64,000 nucleotides of DNA from JACTMZ01 sp044359955 (GTDB lineage Bacteria > Verrucomicrobiota > Verrucomicrobiia > Chthoniobacterales > JACTMZ01): the NCBI GenBank assembly GCA_044359955.1, contig JBIKLF010000009.1, positions 1-64,000 of the forward strand, written 5' to 3'. How positions within the stretch are numbered: the first letter of the stretch is position 1; every line of letters starts with the position of its first letter. The notes beneath the pieces are model-generated. The model saw nothing but the letters and a program-made list of their open reading frames with translations. It ran no database searches and was not told the DNA's origin. The position numbers and the translations under genes are program-made. Below, piece after piece: positions 48,743 to 56,539 of the stretch.

Positions 48743-49881
48743 CCGGCTTTTTTCAGCATGGTCGACAATCCCTTGGTATTGTTGACCAAGTTCGCCATGC
48801 GGAAAAAGACATGGCCGGAAGGACCGGAACCGACCGTGCGCGAGAGACCGACTTGCCGGACAATCTCCTGCGCGGGCCACCCCTGCTCGCTCATGCGGTA
48901 AGCAGCGATGCCGGGGTAAACCGGAACGCCCCGCGGGTTGACCGACGGACTGCGCCACCACTTGAGCAACTCGGTGAAGCACTGGTCGGATTGGTCCTTC
49001 CAGTAAAGCTGCGGCGCGATGTAGTCGACCCAACCGCTGCGCATCCACTTCAGCGGGTCGGCATAGATTTCGTTGAGTTGGTCGAGCCCGGCTTTGACCG
49101 TGGACGGCTGACCTTTGGTGTAGATCCCAAAAGGACTCACCCCGAAGAGGATGCCCGGACGCGCTTCCTTCGCTGCTTGGGAAGATCGGGCGATGAGGCG
49201 GTTCACATTGTCCCGGCGCCAATCTCCGAGCGACAAATCCCCGCCGCCCGAACGGTAACGCTCGTAAGTTTTGCCGTCCGGCAGCCTTCCGACCGAAGGA
49301 TACGGATAGAAATAGTCGTCAAAATGGATTCCAGCCACTTCGTAACGGCGGGCGATGTCCGCCACCACCTTGACCACATGGTCCTGCACTTCGCGGGCCC
49401 CGGGGTCCATGCAGACGACCGAACCAACTTTATAGGCATAAGAGCTGTAACGCCGCGCCATGTGGTTCGAGGCCAGGGGTGCACCGGCTTTGACCGAGGC
49501 ACGATACGGATTGAGCCAGGCATGCACGCGGATCCCTCGTTTGCCCGCCTCGCTGATGCAGAAAGCGAGCGGATCGTAACCGGGATCTTTGCCCTGGGTT
49601 CCGCTGAGAAAGCGACTCCAGGGCTCGAGCGACGAGCGGTAGAGTGCATCGCCCTCGGGGCGCACCTGGAAGAACACATCAGTCAGCCCGAGCGACTTGG
49701 CCGAGTCGAGGATGCGGACGAGTTCCGCTTTTTGCTGTGCGGCGGGCAGGCCTTTTTTCGAAGGCCAATCGAGATTGTGCACCGACGAAATCCAGACACC
49801 GCGGAATTCCGCGTGAGCCGTGAACGCGCACGCGACGAGGAAAAACAAATTAAGCCACAATTTCGGTGCCGACGCCTTCAT
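48736..49881 (-). CDS. Exported GHL10-type glycosyl hydrolase-like protein
   Basis: A 381-residue protein with a signal peptide (LWLNLFFLVACAFTAHA). It has the GHL10 (DUF187) TIM-barrel pattern: EFRGVWISSVHNLDWPSKKGL at the start, DVFFQVRPEGDALYRSSLEPWS (about 70), GIRVHAWLNPYRAS (about 120), YEVAGIHFDDYFYPYP (about 180) with candidate catalytic Asp residues, and GWVDYIAPQLYWKDQS (about 280). Homologues are predicted peptidoglycan or glycan hydrolases of the cell envelope. Its start lies inside the 3' end of argB (32-base overlap), and its end overlaps the convergent synthase gene by seven bases. Confidence 0.85.
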   Translation of the reverse strand: MKASAPKLWLNLFFLVACAFTAHAEFRGVWISSVHNLDWPSKKGLPAAQQKAELVRILDSAKSLGLTDVFFQVRPEGDALYRSSLEPWSRFLSGTQGKDPGYDPLAFCISEAGKRGIRVHAWLNPYRASVKAGAPLASNHMARRYSSYAYKVGSVVCMDPGAREVQDHVVKVVADIARRYEVAGIHFDDYFYPYPSVGRLPDGKTYERYRSGGGDLSLGDWRRDNVNRLIARSSQAAKEARPGILFGVSPFGIYTKGQPSTVKAGLDQLNEIYADPLKWMRSGWVDYIAPQLYWKDQSDQCFTELLKWWRSPSVNPRGVPVYPGIAAYRMSEQGWPAQEIVRQVGLSRTVGSGPSGHVFFRMANLVNNTKGLSTMLKKAGY

Positions 49882-50728
49882 TCGTGAATATCTCCAACAA
49901 CAAAGCATGCGAGAGCCGTCCGTCAATCATATGCGTCTTGCCCACCCCATCCCGCAGCGCCGCCACCGCCCCCTGTACTTTGGGAATCATCCCGCCTTCG
50001 AGCACCCTTTGGCGGATGAGCGCATCGACTTGGCCGGCCCGCACGCTGGGGATGAGCGACCCGGGATCCTCACGGTCGCGCATAATGCCGGGAACATCGC
50101 TGAGAAAGACCAACTTTGCCGCGCGCAAGGCTCCGGCGATGGCCGCCGCCGCCTCGTCGGCATTGATATTATAAGTGAGCCCATCGCCGCCCTGTGCCAC
50201 GGGGGAGACCACCGGCACACGCTCCTCCTGCAGAACTTTTTCGATCGCCGCCGTCTCCACCCCCGTGACCCGGCCGACAAAACCGATGTCCTCCACACCC
50301 CCCTTGCCGTCATCGAGCAAAGGCAGTTTCTCCGCGCGTAAAACCTCGCGCCCGGAAAATCCGATGGCGTGACCGCCGAACGCATTGATCGTTTCGACCA
50401 ACCGGGGATTCACCTCGCGGTCGAGCACCTCTTCCACGATGCGGACCGAGGCTGCATCCGTGACCCGCAGCCCGTTGACGAACCGCGCGGTCAATCCCGC
50501 TTCGCGCATGCGCGCACTGATCGCCTTGCCACCCCCATGCACCAGCACCGGATTGATCCCCACCGCCTCGAGAAAAACCACGTCGCGCAACAACCGCTCG
50601 ACCGCCTCGTCGCTTTCCATCGCACTGCCGCCGTATTTGATCACGAAGGTTTGTCCGCGGAATTTTTGCAAATAGGGCAAGGCCTCGATCAGCGTCGCGG
50701 CCCGGAGACTGGCGTCGGAAAGGCTCAT
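49850..50728 (-). CDS. argB: Acetylglutamate kinase
   Basis: Second step of arginine synthesis: phosphorylates N-acetylglutamate. 292 residues of the amino-acid kinase fold. FVIKYGGSAME (about 28-38) is the nucleotide Gly-loop with the catalytic Lys. PVLVHGGGKAIS (about 60-71) binds acetylglutamate, GLRVTDAASV and YNINADEAAAAIAG follow, and LSDVPGIMRD holds the second Lys-side loop. The extended N-terminal helix seen here is typical of arginine-inhibited, hexameric enzymes. One base separates it from argJ. The downstream GHL10 gene overlaps its end. Confidence 0.95.
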   Translation of the reverse strand: MSLSDASLRAATLIEALPYLQKFRGQTFVIKYGGSAMESDEAVERLLRDVVFLEAVGINPVLVHGGGKAISARMREAGLTARFVNGLRVTDAASVRIVEEVLDREVNPRLVETINAFGGHAIGFSGREVLRAEKLPLLDDGKGGVEDIGFVGRVTGVETAAIEKVLQEERVPVVSPVAQGGDGLTYNINADEAAAAIAGALRAAKLVFLSDVPGIMRDREDPGSLIPSVRAGQVDALIRQRVLEGGMIPKVQGAVAALRDGVGKTHMIDGRLSHALLLEIFTNEGVGTEIVA

Positions 50729-50729
50729 C

Positions 50730-51941
50730 TTATTCGCTCAAGTTGAGTTCGACGTATTTCTCCGTCAGGTCGGTCGTGTAAACCGTGTAGAAGGCTTTGC
50801 CCTGGTGCAGGTCGATCGTCACGGTGAATTTGTCGCCGGAGACGGCTTTGACCAATTTGTCCTTCGGTGTGGGCGCCGCCATGCCACCGCGCACCGCCAC
50901 GACACCGTCATAGTAGATGTCGACCAATTCCTCCCGGATGCGCACGCCGCAATAGCCGGCGGCATCCAGGATACGTCCCCAGTTCGGATCGTTCCCCGCC
51001 CAGGCACATTTGACCAAGGTGGAATTGGCCACCGCCTCGGCCACCTTGCGCGCCGCCTGCAGGCTCGAGGCCCCGCGGACCTGCACGGTGACGAATTTCG
51101 AAACCCCCTCGCCGTCGCGCACGATCATGAAGGCCAACCGGGTGCAGACTTCATTGAGCGCCTCGGTGAAGAGGGCGTGCTCGGGCGAACCGCTCTTGAT
51201 CGGCCCGCCGCTCGCCGCCCCGTTGGCCAGCACCAGAACGGTGTCGTTCGTGCTCATGTCGCCATCCACCGTAATGCGGTTGAAACTCCGCTCCACCGCG
51301 GCATGCAGGGCGTTTTGCAGCGTGCCCTTGGAAATTTTCGCGTCGGTGGTCACCAGGCAAAGCATGGTCGCCATGTTCGGGTCGATCATCCCCGCCCCCT
51401 TGGCCATGCCGCCGATCCGGAACGTGCCACCCGGGGCCCGCACCTCGACGGCGTATTCCTTGGCAAAGGTATCGCTCGTCATGATGGCCTGTGCCGCGTC
51501 CGCGCCACCCGCCGCAGAGAGACGCGCGGCCAACTCCGGAAGTTTCTCCGCCATTTTATCCACCGGCAAAGGCACGCCGATGCGGCCGGTCGAGCAAACC
51601 AGCACGCGCCGCACACCGCAATCGAGCGCGTCGGCCAGACTCGCGGCGAGCGACTTGGCCGCGGCGATACCGCAAGGACCGGTGCAAGCGTTGGCGTTTC
51701 CGCTGTTGAGCAGCACGGCGCAAGCCTGCGGCGAGCGCAAATGGGCGCGCGAAACCCGCACGGGCGCCGCTTTGACCCGGTTGGTGGTGAAGACCCCGGC
51801 CGCCACGGCCGGCACTTCGGAGGCCACCAGCGCCAGGTCGGCACGGCCTTTGTTCGAGAGCTTGATCCCCGCAAAAACCGAGGAAGCACGGAAACCCTTC
51901 GCGGCCGTGACGCCGCCTTTGATCGTTTTCAACTTGTTCAT
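50730..51941 (-). CDS. argJ: Bifunctional ornithine acetyltransferase/N-acetylglutamate synthase
   Basis: Recycles the acetyl group between acetylornithine and glutamate, and in bifunctional forms also starts the pathway with acetyl-CoA. 403 residues. Self-cleavage site KGAGMIDPNMATML (about residues 181-194) with the nucleophilic Thr that becomes the beta-chain N-terminus. NSGNANACTG (about 79) forms the oxyanion-side loop, and DGDMSTNDTV, conserved in the family, follows. The presence of argJ instead of argA/argE indicates the cyclic arginine pathway. In an argC-argJ-argB run with four-base and one-base spacings. Confidence 0.95.
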   Translation of the reverse strand: MNKLKTIKGGVTAAKGFRASSVFAGIKLSNKGRADLALVASEVPAVAAGVFTTNRVKAAPVRVSRAHLRSPQACAVLLNSGNANACTGPCGIAAAKSLAASLADALDCGVRRVLVCSTGRIGVPLPVDKMAEKLPELAARLSAAGGADAAQAIMTSDTFAKEYAVEVRAPGGTFRIGGMAKGAGMIDPNMATMLCLVTTDAKISKGTLQNALHAAVERSFNRITVDGDMSTNDTVLVLANGAASGGPIKSGSPEHALFTEALNEVCTRLAFMIVRDGEGVSKFVTVQVRGASSLQAARKVAEAVANSTLVKCAWAGNDPNWGRILDAAGYCGVRIREELVDIYYDGVVAVRGGMAAPTPKDKLVKAVSGDKFTVTIDLHQGKAFYTVYTTDLTEKYVELNLSE

Positions 51942-52972
51942 GCCAATCCCAATGTTTCGTCCCAGCCCTGGGAAAGATTGAAAGCCTGCACCGCCTGCGA
52001 CGCGGCGCCTTTGCCTAGATTATCGAGCGCACTGAAGAGGAGCAACCGCCCCGTCCGCTTGTCTTCCCGCACCGCGATATCGATGAAGTTTGTCTTTGTC
52101 ACATGCTTCGAATCGGGCAAGTGCGAAACAATCCGCACGAAGGACCGGCCTTGGTAGGCCTCACGCCACACAGCTTCGACCAGTTCGGCATCCGCACCGC
52201 CAACCGGAGTGGCCACGATGGTGGAAATCATCCCCCTCGTCACCGGCACGAGATGCGGCGTGAAGGTGACCGTCACCGCACACCCTGCCGCGGCCGACAA
52301 CTCCTGCTCTATCTCCGAAAGATGCCGGTGCTTGGGCGCGCCGTAGGCCCGGAGACTTTCATTGCACTCGGCAAAAAGGAGGGCTTCCTCCGCCTTGCGG
52401 CCCGCACCACTGACCCCGCTCTGGCTGTTGATTACGAGGGACGCCGGATCGAGCAACTTCCGTCGCAGAAGCGGAATCAAAGGCACCAGAACGCTCGTCG
52501 GATAGCAACCGGGACAGGCGAGAAGCCCGGCACCTTTCAGCGCATCATGGCCGAGAATTTCGGGCAGCGCATAGACCGACTCCGCGAGCAAATCCGGCGC
52601 CGGGTGTCTCTCGCCATAAAACTCGGCGAAGACTTCCGCCGACTTGAGCCGGAAATCCGCGCTTAAATCGACCACCTGCCGTCCGGCTTGGCGCAGGGGC
52701 CCGGCAAACTCCGCGGCCAAACCGTGGGGCAGCGCGAGAAAGACTGTCTCGGCACCGGATTTTTCCAGCGCCGCGACCGATGGCTCGATAAATTTCAACC
52801 CCGCGAGGGCCGAGCCCGCCAGACGCGGAAAGACCCGTGCCACCGTTTCTCCGGCTGATTGCCTCGACGTCACCGCGACAATTTCGACCCGCGGATGCCG
52901 CGCAAGCAACGCAACCAGTTCCTCGCCGGAGTAACCGCTTGCGCCGACCACGGCTGCTTTGACCTTTTCCAT
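51938..52972 (-). CDS. argC: N-acetyl-gamma-glutamyl-phosphate reductase
   Basis: Third step of arginine synthesis; NADPH-dependent reduction of acetylglutamyl phosphate to the semialdehyde. 344 residues. KAAVVGASGYSGEELVALLARHP (about 5-27) is the NADP-binding motif. LACPGCYPTS (about 146-155) contains the catalytic Cys, and VTFTPHLVPVTRGM (about 235) the catalytic His region. The four-base overlap with argJ (ATGA) indicates coupling. 46 bases after the YpfJ-like peptidase gene, so the arg genes may be co-transcribed with it. Confidence 0.95.
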   Translation of the reverse strand: MEKVKAAVVGASGYSGEELVALLARHPRVEIVAVTSRQSAGETVARVFPRLAGSALAGLKFIEPSVAALEKSGAETVFLALPHGLAAEFAGPLRQAGRQVVDLSADFRLKSAEVFAEFYGERHPAPDLLAESVYALPEILGHDALKGAGLLACPGCYPTSVLVPLIPLLRRKLLDPASLVINSQSGVSGAGRKAEEALLFAECNESLRAYGAPKHRHLSEIEQELSAAAGCAVTVTFTPHLVPVTRGMISTIVATPVGGADAELVEAVWREAYQGRSFVRIVSHLPDSKHVTKTNFIDIAVREDKRTGRLLLFSALDNLGKGAASQAVQAFNLSQGWDETLGLA

Positions 52973-53018
52973 GACGCCGTTCTATCCGTTCCTGCGCCGC
53001 AAGGAAACGCGCAAAAAA

Positions 53019-53876
53019 TCAGAGCTGCCCGTAGGGCACTTCGAAGGCATTCCCCTCGGAGAGCTGCCCGGTCTGGAACCCCTTCATGAACCACCGGCGG
53101 CGCTGCTCCGCCGTCCCGTGGGTGAACGAATCCGGCACGACATACCCGCGCGTCGCTTTTTGCAGACGGTCGTCGCCCACCGTTTCCGCCGCATTGATTG
53201 CCTCCTCGATGTCGCCTTCCTCGAGCATATCCCAGCGCTGCTGCGCGTGGTGTGCCCAGACTCCCGCGAGAAAATCGGCCTGCAACTCCAACCGCACCGA
53301 CATCTGATTGCGCTCCGTCTCCGACATGCGCCACCCGTGCACCAGGTCCGTGAGCCCCAGCAGATGCTGCACATGGTGCCCGACCTCGTGCGCAATAACA
53401 TAGGCCACGGCAAAATCCCCGTGCATGCCAAACTGCTGCCTCATCTGGTCGAAGAAGGAAAAATCCAAATAGACCGTCTGGTCCGCCGGCAAATAAAACG
53501 GACCGGAAGCTCCTTGGGCCATCCCGCCCGGCACCTGCGTCACCCCCGAGTAAAGCACCAAGCGCGGCGCCACATACTTCCGGCCCGACTTGGCAAAGGC
53601 CTCGGTCCAGACATCCTCCGTATCGGCCAGCACCGTGGCGACAAACTTGCGGATATTGTCATCCGGCGCCGCCGTGCCCTGCTGCGGTCGCGGTGCAGAC
53701 ACCTGTTGGTCCATGCCCAAGTCTTGGATCAGCCTCAGTGGGTCGGCTCCCGTGAAAAGCGCGAAGGCCAAGACCAAAATCAAACCCAACCCGCCACCGA
53801 CCATGGTGCGACCCGCCGGACTCATCCCGCGGCGATCTTCGACGTGCTGGCTCTCTCTTCGACCCTCCCAACGCAT
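53019..53876 (-). CDS. Neutral zinc metallopeptidase of the YpfJ family
   Basis: A 285-residue membrane-anchored protein. The short cytoplasmic N-terminus MRWEGRRESQHVEDRRG is the classic YpfJ opening, followed by one membrane helix (GGGLGLILVLAFALFTG, about 25-41). The zinc site is AYVIAHEVGHHVQHLLG (HExxH). YLDFSFFDQMRQQFG, RLELQADFLAGVWAHHA and TRGYVVPDSFTHGTAEQRRRWFMKGF complete the signature. The substrate is unknown. Start 53876 is preferred over 53912, because the RWEGRR motif is normally at residue 2. It heads the run of minus-strand genes leading to argC. Confidence 0.9.
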   Translation of the reverse strand: MRWEGRRESQHVEDRRGMSPAGRTMVGGGLGLILVLAFALFTGADPLRLIQDLGMDQQVSAPRPQQGTAAPDDNIRKFVATVLADTEDVWTEAFAKSGRKYVAPRLVLYSGVTQVPGGMAQGASGPFYLPADQTVYLDFSFFDQMRQQFGMHGDFAVAYVIAHEVGHHVQHLLGLTDLVHGWRMSETERNQMSVRLELQADFLAGVWAHHAQQRWDMLEEGDIEEAINAAETVGDDRLQKATRGYVVPDSFTHGTAEQRRRWFMKGFQTGQLSEGNAFEVPYGQL

Positions 53877-53994
53877 GCCAATCCTGATAAACCCGGGCAA
53901 GGCGGACCGCAAGCATGGGCGCGGGCCAAAAAGCGGCTATTTACCGCAAAGCGGACTTCCCTCCGAGCCCCACGCGCTCCAATCTTCTTCTCCC

Positions 53995-54579
53995 ATGAAC
54001 TTCTTCGACGTCCTTGTTTCCTCCATCCAAGACCCGCAGGCCGGAACGCAAAAATCCGACCTCGAAGGCCTCCTCGGCGCCTTGCTCGGGGGAGATCCGT
54101 CCGGCGCACCGGACCAAAACCGCCAACTTTCTCCCGGCGCAGCCGAAGGCGTGGCCGGCACGATTGGCAGCGTGCTCAAACCCGCTCTGCGCGAAGCAGG
54201 AGAACAAGGCGGCATCCAAGGCATCGACGCGCTCCTTGGTTCGCTCCAGCAAAACGCCCATTCCCCGCAGGCCCTCGAGCGCACGCTGGGTCACGACCGC
54301 ATGGAGCAAATGGTCAACCAGGCGCAACAAAAGAGCGGCCTCCCCACCGATACCATCATGCAAATGCTTCCCGTCATCCTTCCCGCCCTCGTTGCCCTCC
54401 TCCAGTCCGGCGCGCGCAGCGGGAGCCCGGCCCCGGCCGCCCAAACCGGCGCCACCGCTGGTGACCCACTCGCGGGACTCGCCTCGAACCCGTTGCTCAA
54501 AGGTTTCCTCGATTCCGACGGCGACGGGGATGTCGACATGACCGACTTGATCAACCTCGGTTCGAAGTTCCTCAAGTAG
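53995..54579 (+). CDS. DUF937 (YidB-like) protein with a calcium-binding-type loop
   Basis: A 194-residue protein. The first two thirds are the Gln/Gly-rich DUF937 fold (LEGLLGALLGG, LPTDTIMQMLPVILPALVALL). The C-terminus has GFLDSDGDGDVDMTDLIN, a D-x-D-x-D-G EF-hand/dockerin-type loop followed by an F-helix-like segment (LINLGSKFLK). Calcium-loop extensions occur in some DUF937 proteins of Gram-negative bacteria. No signal peptide is seen. Function unknown. Its stop codon directly abuts that of the convergent DUF2231 gene. Confidence 0.75.
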   Translation: MNFFDVLVSSIQDPQAGTQKSDLEGLLGALLGGDPSGAPDQNRQLSPGAAEGVAGTIGSVLKPALREAGEQGGIQGIDALLGSLQQNAHSPQALERTLGHDRMEQMVNQAQQKSGLPTDTIMQMLPVILPALVALLQSGARSGSPAPAAQTGATAGDPLAGLASNPLLKGFLDSDGDGDVDMTDLINLGSKFLK

Positions 54580-55080
54580 TCACTCGATCTTCAAACGGAT
54601 CACCTCTTCCGTTCCCGGCGCGGGTTTCGGCGCATTCGGACCGAAGAAATGCGCGTGCGTCAGCACCACTCCCGTGTGGTGCGAGGCCTGCATCGTCCAG
54701 AGGAGAAACAAACACGACGCCACCGCAACCAAGCGTGCCAGCAAGGACAAACCCGGGATCAAATTAGTGAAGAAAACCGTGCCGGCCGCGACCGCCGCAA
54801 TCCATGAAGCCGCGAGCATCAAGTCCGAAGTGCCCTTGTGCTCCTGCACCGCCGCGGCCGTTGACTCGCCGACATAACGGACGGCCGCCGCTTCCTCCGT
54901 GCCCGTCTGGTGCGCCCAAGTCGCTCCCAAGGCTCCGAGCACCATCATGAGAAAAGCCAAACGCACCACATAGCGGTTCGGCCACAAGAGCGACAAAACA
55001 AGAGCCACCATCCCGAGGAGCAGAAAAGCCACCGGGAAATGCACCGCAAACGGGTGCAGAGGATCGGGCAGATGGAGCAC
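54580..55080 (-). CDS. DUF2231 membrane protein
   Basis: A 166-residue protein with four predicted membrane helices. The N-terminus PDPLHPFAVHFPVAFLLLGMVALV has the family's HPxxVHFP motif. GATWAHQTG and later HHTGVVLTHAH carry histidines at membrane edges that might bind haem or metal. The family is often linked to c-type cytochromes and redox enzymes, but none is adjacent here. Function unknown. The gene ends directly against the DUF937 stop codon. Confidence 0.82.
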   Translation of the reverse strand: MLHLPDPLHPFAVHFPVAFLLLGMVALVLSLLWPNRYVVRLAFLMMVLGALGATWAHQTGTEEAAAVRYVGESTAAAVQEHKGTSDLMLAASWIAAVAAGTVFFTNLIPGLSLLARLVAVASCLFLLWTMQASHHTGVVLTHAHFFGPNAPKPAPGTEEVIRLKIE

Positions 55081-55241
55081 GGAGCCAAGTTGCCCGCCAG
55101 ACCCCCGCCAATCAACCCTTCCTCTTCAGCACCCGGGGCAAAACGGGCCAACCCACCCGCGAAGACAGCGGGGCCAACCATCGATCGACCTTCTCTTCAA
55201 TGGACTCCGCGCCCTTTGCGGTGAAGAATCCCTGCCGCCTG

Positions 55242-56519
55242 ATGTTCGAAGACCACCTGCAAAAGACCCTCACCGACCTCGAGACGCAGCACCGCCGCCG
55301 GCGCCTCCTCGTCTCGGACCTCGCCACCGGTCCGCTCGTCCGCTTCGACAACAAAACGCGGCACAACTTCGCCTCGAACGACTACCTCGGCCTCGCCGCC
55401 CACCCGCAAGTCGTCGCCGCCGCCCTCGAAGCGACCCGTGAATTCGGCGCCGGCGCCGGAGCTTCCCGCCTCGTCACCGGCACCCAACGTCCCCACCGCG
55501 AACTTGAAGAAAACATCGCCACCTTCAAAAACACCGCCGCCGCCCTCGTCTTCGGCAGCGGCTACGCCTCCAGCACCGGCGCCCTGCAAGCGCTCGCGAC
55601 CAAGGATGACGTCATCCTCCTCGACAAACTTTCCCACGCCTGCCTGGTCGACGGCGCCCGCCTGAGCGGCGCCACCCTCCGTCCGTTCCACCACAACGAC
55701 CCCGCCCACCTCGAGCACCACCTCCAGTGGGCGCGCGAGAAATATCCGCAAGCCCGCGTCTTCATTGTCACGGAATCCGTTTTCAGCATGGACGGCGACC
55801 TCGCCCCGCTCCGCGACATCGTGGAACTCAAAGACCGCTACGGCGCCGTTCTCCTCCTCGACGAGGCCCATGCCGTCGGCGTTCTCGGCCGCGGCGGACG
55901 CGGACTCGCCGACCAGCTCGGACTAGCCCACCGCATCGAAGTGCAAATGGGCACGCTCGGCAAAGCCCTCGGCAGCTCCGGCGGCTACATCGCCGGATCA
56001 CGCGCCCTCATCGACCTCCTCGTCAACCGCGCCCGCAGCTTCATCTTCTCCACCGCCCCACCCGCCGCGACCGCCGCCGCCGCCTCGGCCGCACTCGACC
56101 TATGCGCCAGTCCCGAGGGCGACCAACGCCGGGCCAAACTCCGCGACCTCGCCGCCCTTCTCGACCCCACCCCACCCGCCGCCATTCATCCGGTCATCAT
56201 CGGCCGCGAAGAGGACACCCTTCATGCCGCCGAGCAAATGGCCCGGCTCGGATTCCACGTCCCCGCCATCCGTCCGCCCACCGTCCCCGCCGGCACCTCC
56301 CGCCTCCGCATCAGCCTCTCCGCGGCACACGACCCCGAAGTCGTTCGCACCCTCGCCGCCGCTTTGCGGGCCATCGTCGCCCCGGCAACCTCGCAGAACG
56401 ACAACCCGGACACCGTCTGCCCCGTCTGCGGCGCGGCCCTCATTTCCGAAAAATGCAAAGTCGTCTGCCGCAGCGCCACCTGCGGCTACCGCATCGTTTT
56501 CAATTGCTCCGAATTCTGA
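55242..56519 (+). CDS. bioF: 8-amino-7-oxononanoate synthase with C-terminal zinc-ribbon extension
   Basis: A PLP-dependent enzyme of the alpha-oxoamine synthase family that joins pimeloyl-thioester and alanine in biotin synthesis. FASNDYLGLAAHP (about 44), GAGASRLVTGTQ (about 70), FVTESVFSMDGD pattern VIVTESVFSMDGDLAPL (about 170), LDEAHAVGVLG and the PLP lysine in QMGTLGKALGSSGGY (about 238) are all present. After about residue 385, where normal BioF ends, there is an extra tail, VCPVCGAALISEKCKVVCRS, followed by CGYRIVFNC: six Cys in zinc-ribbon arrangement. A start at 55200 is possible; 55242 fits the usual N-terminus. The related KBL/serine palmitoyltransferase branch cannot be fully excluded. 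Confidence 0.85.
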   Translation: MFEDHLQKTLTDLETQHRRRRLLVSDLATGPLVRFDNKTRHNFASNDYLGLAAHPQVVAAALEATREFGAGAGASRLVTGTQRPHRELEENIATFKNTAAALVFGSGYASSTGALQALATKDDVILLDKLSHACLVDGARLSGATLRPFHHNDPAHLEHHLQWAREKYPQARVFIVTESVFSMDGDLAPLRDIVELKDRYGAVLLLDEAHAVGVLGRGGRGLADQLGLAHRIEVQMGTLGKALGSSGGYIAGSRALIDLLVNRARSFIFSTAPPAATAAAASAALDLCASPEGDQRRAKLRDLAALLDPTPPAAIHPVIIGREEDTLHAAEQMARLGFHVPAIRPPTVPAGTSRLRISLSAAHDPEVVRTLAAALRAIVAPATSQNDNPDTVCPVCGAALISEKCKVVCRSATCGYRIVFNCSEF

Positions 56520-56539
56520 CCCGCCCAATATCCACCACC

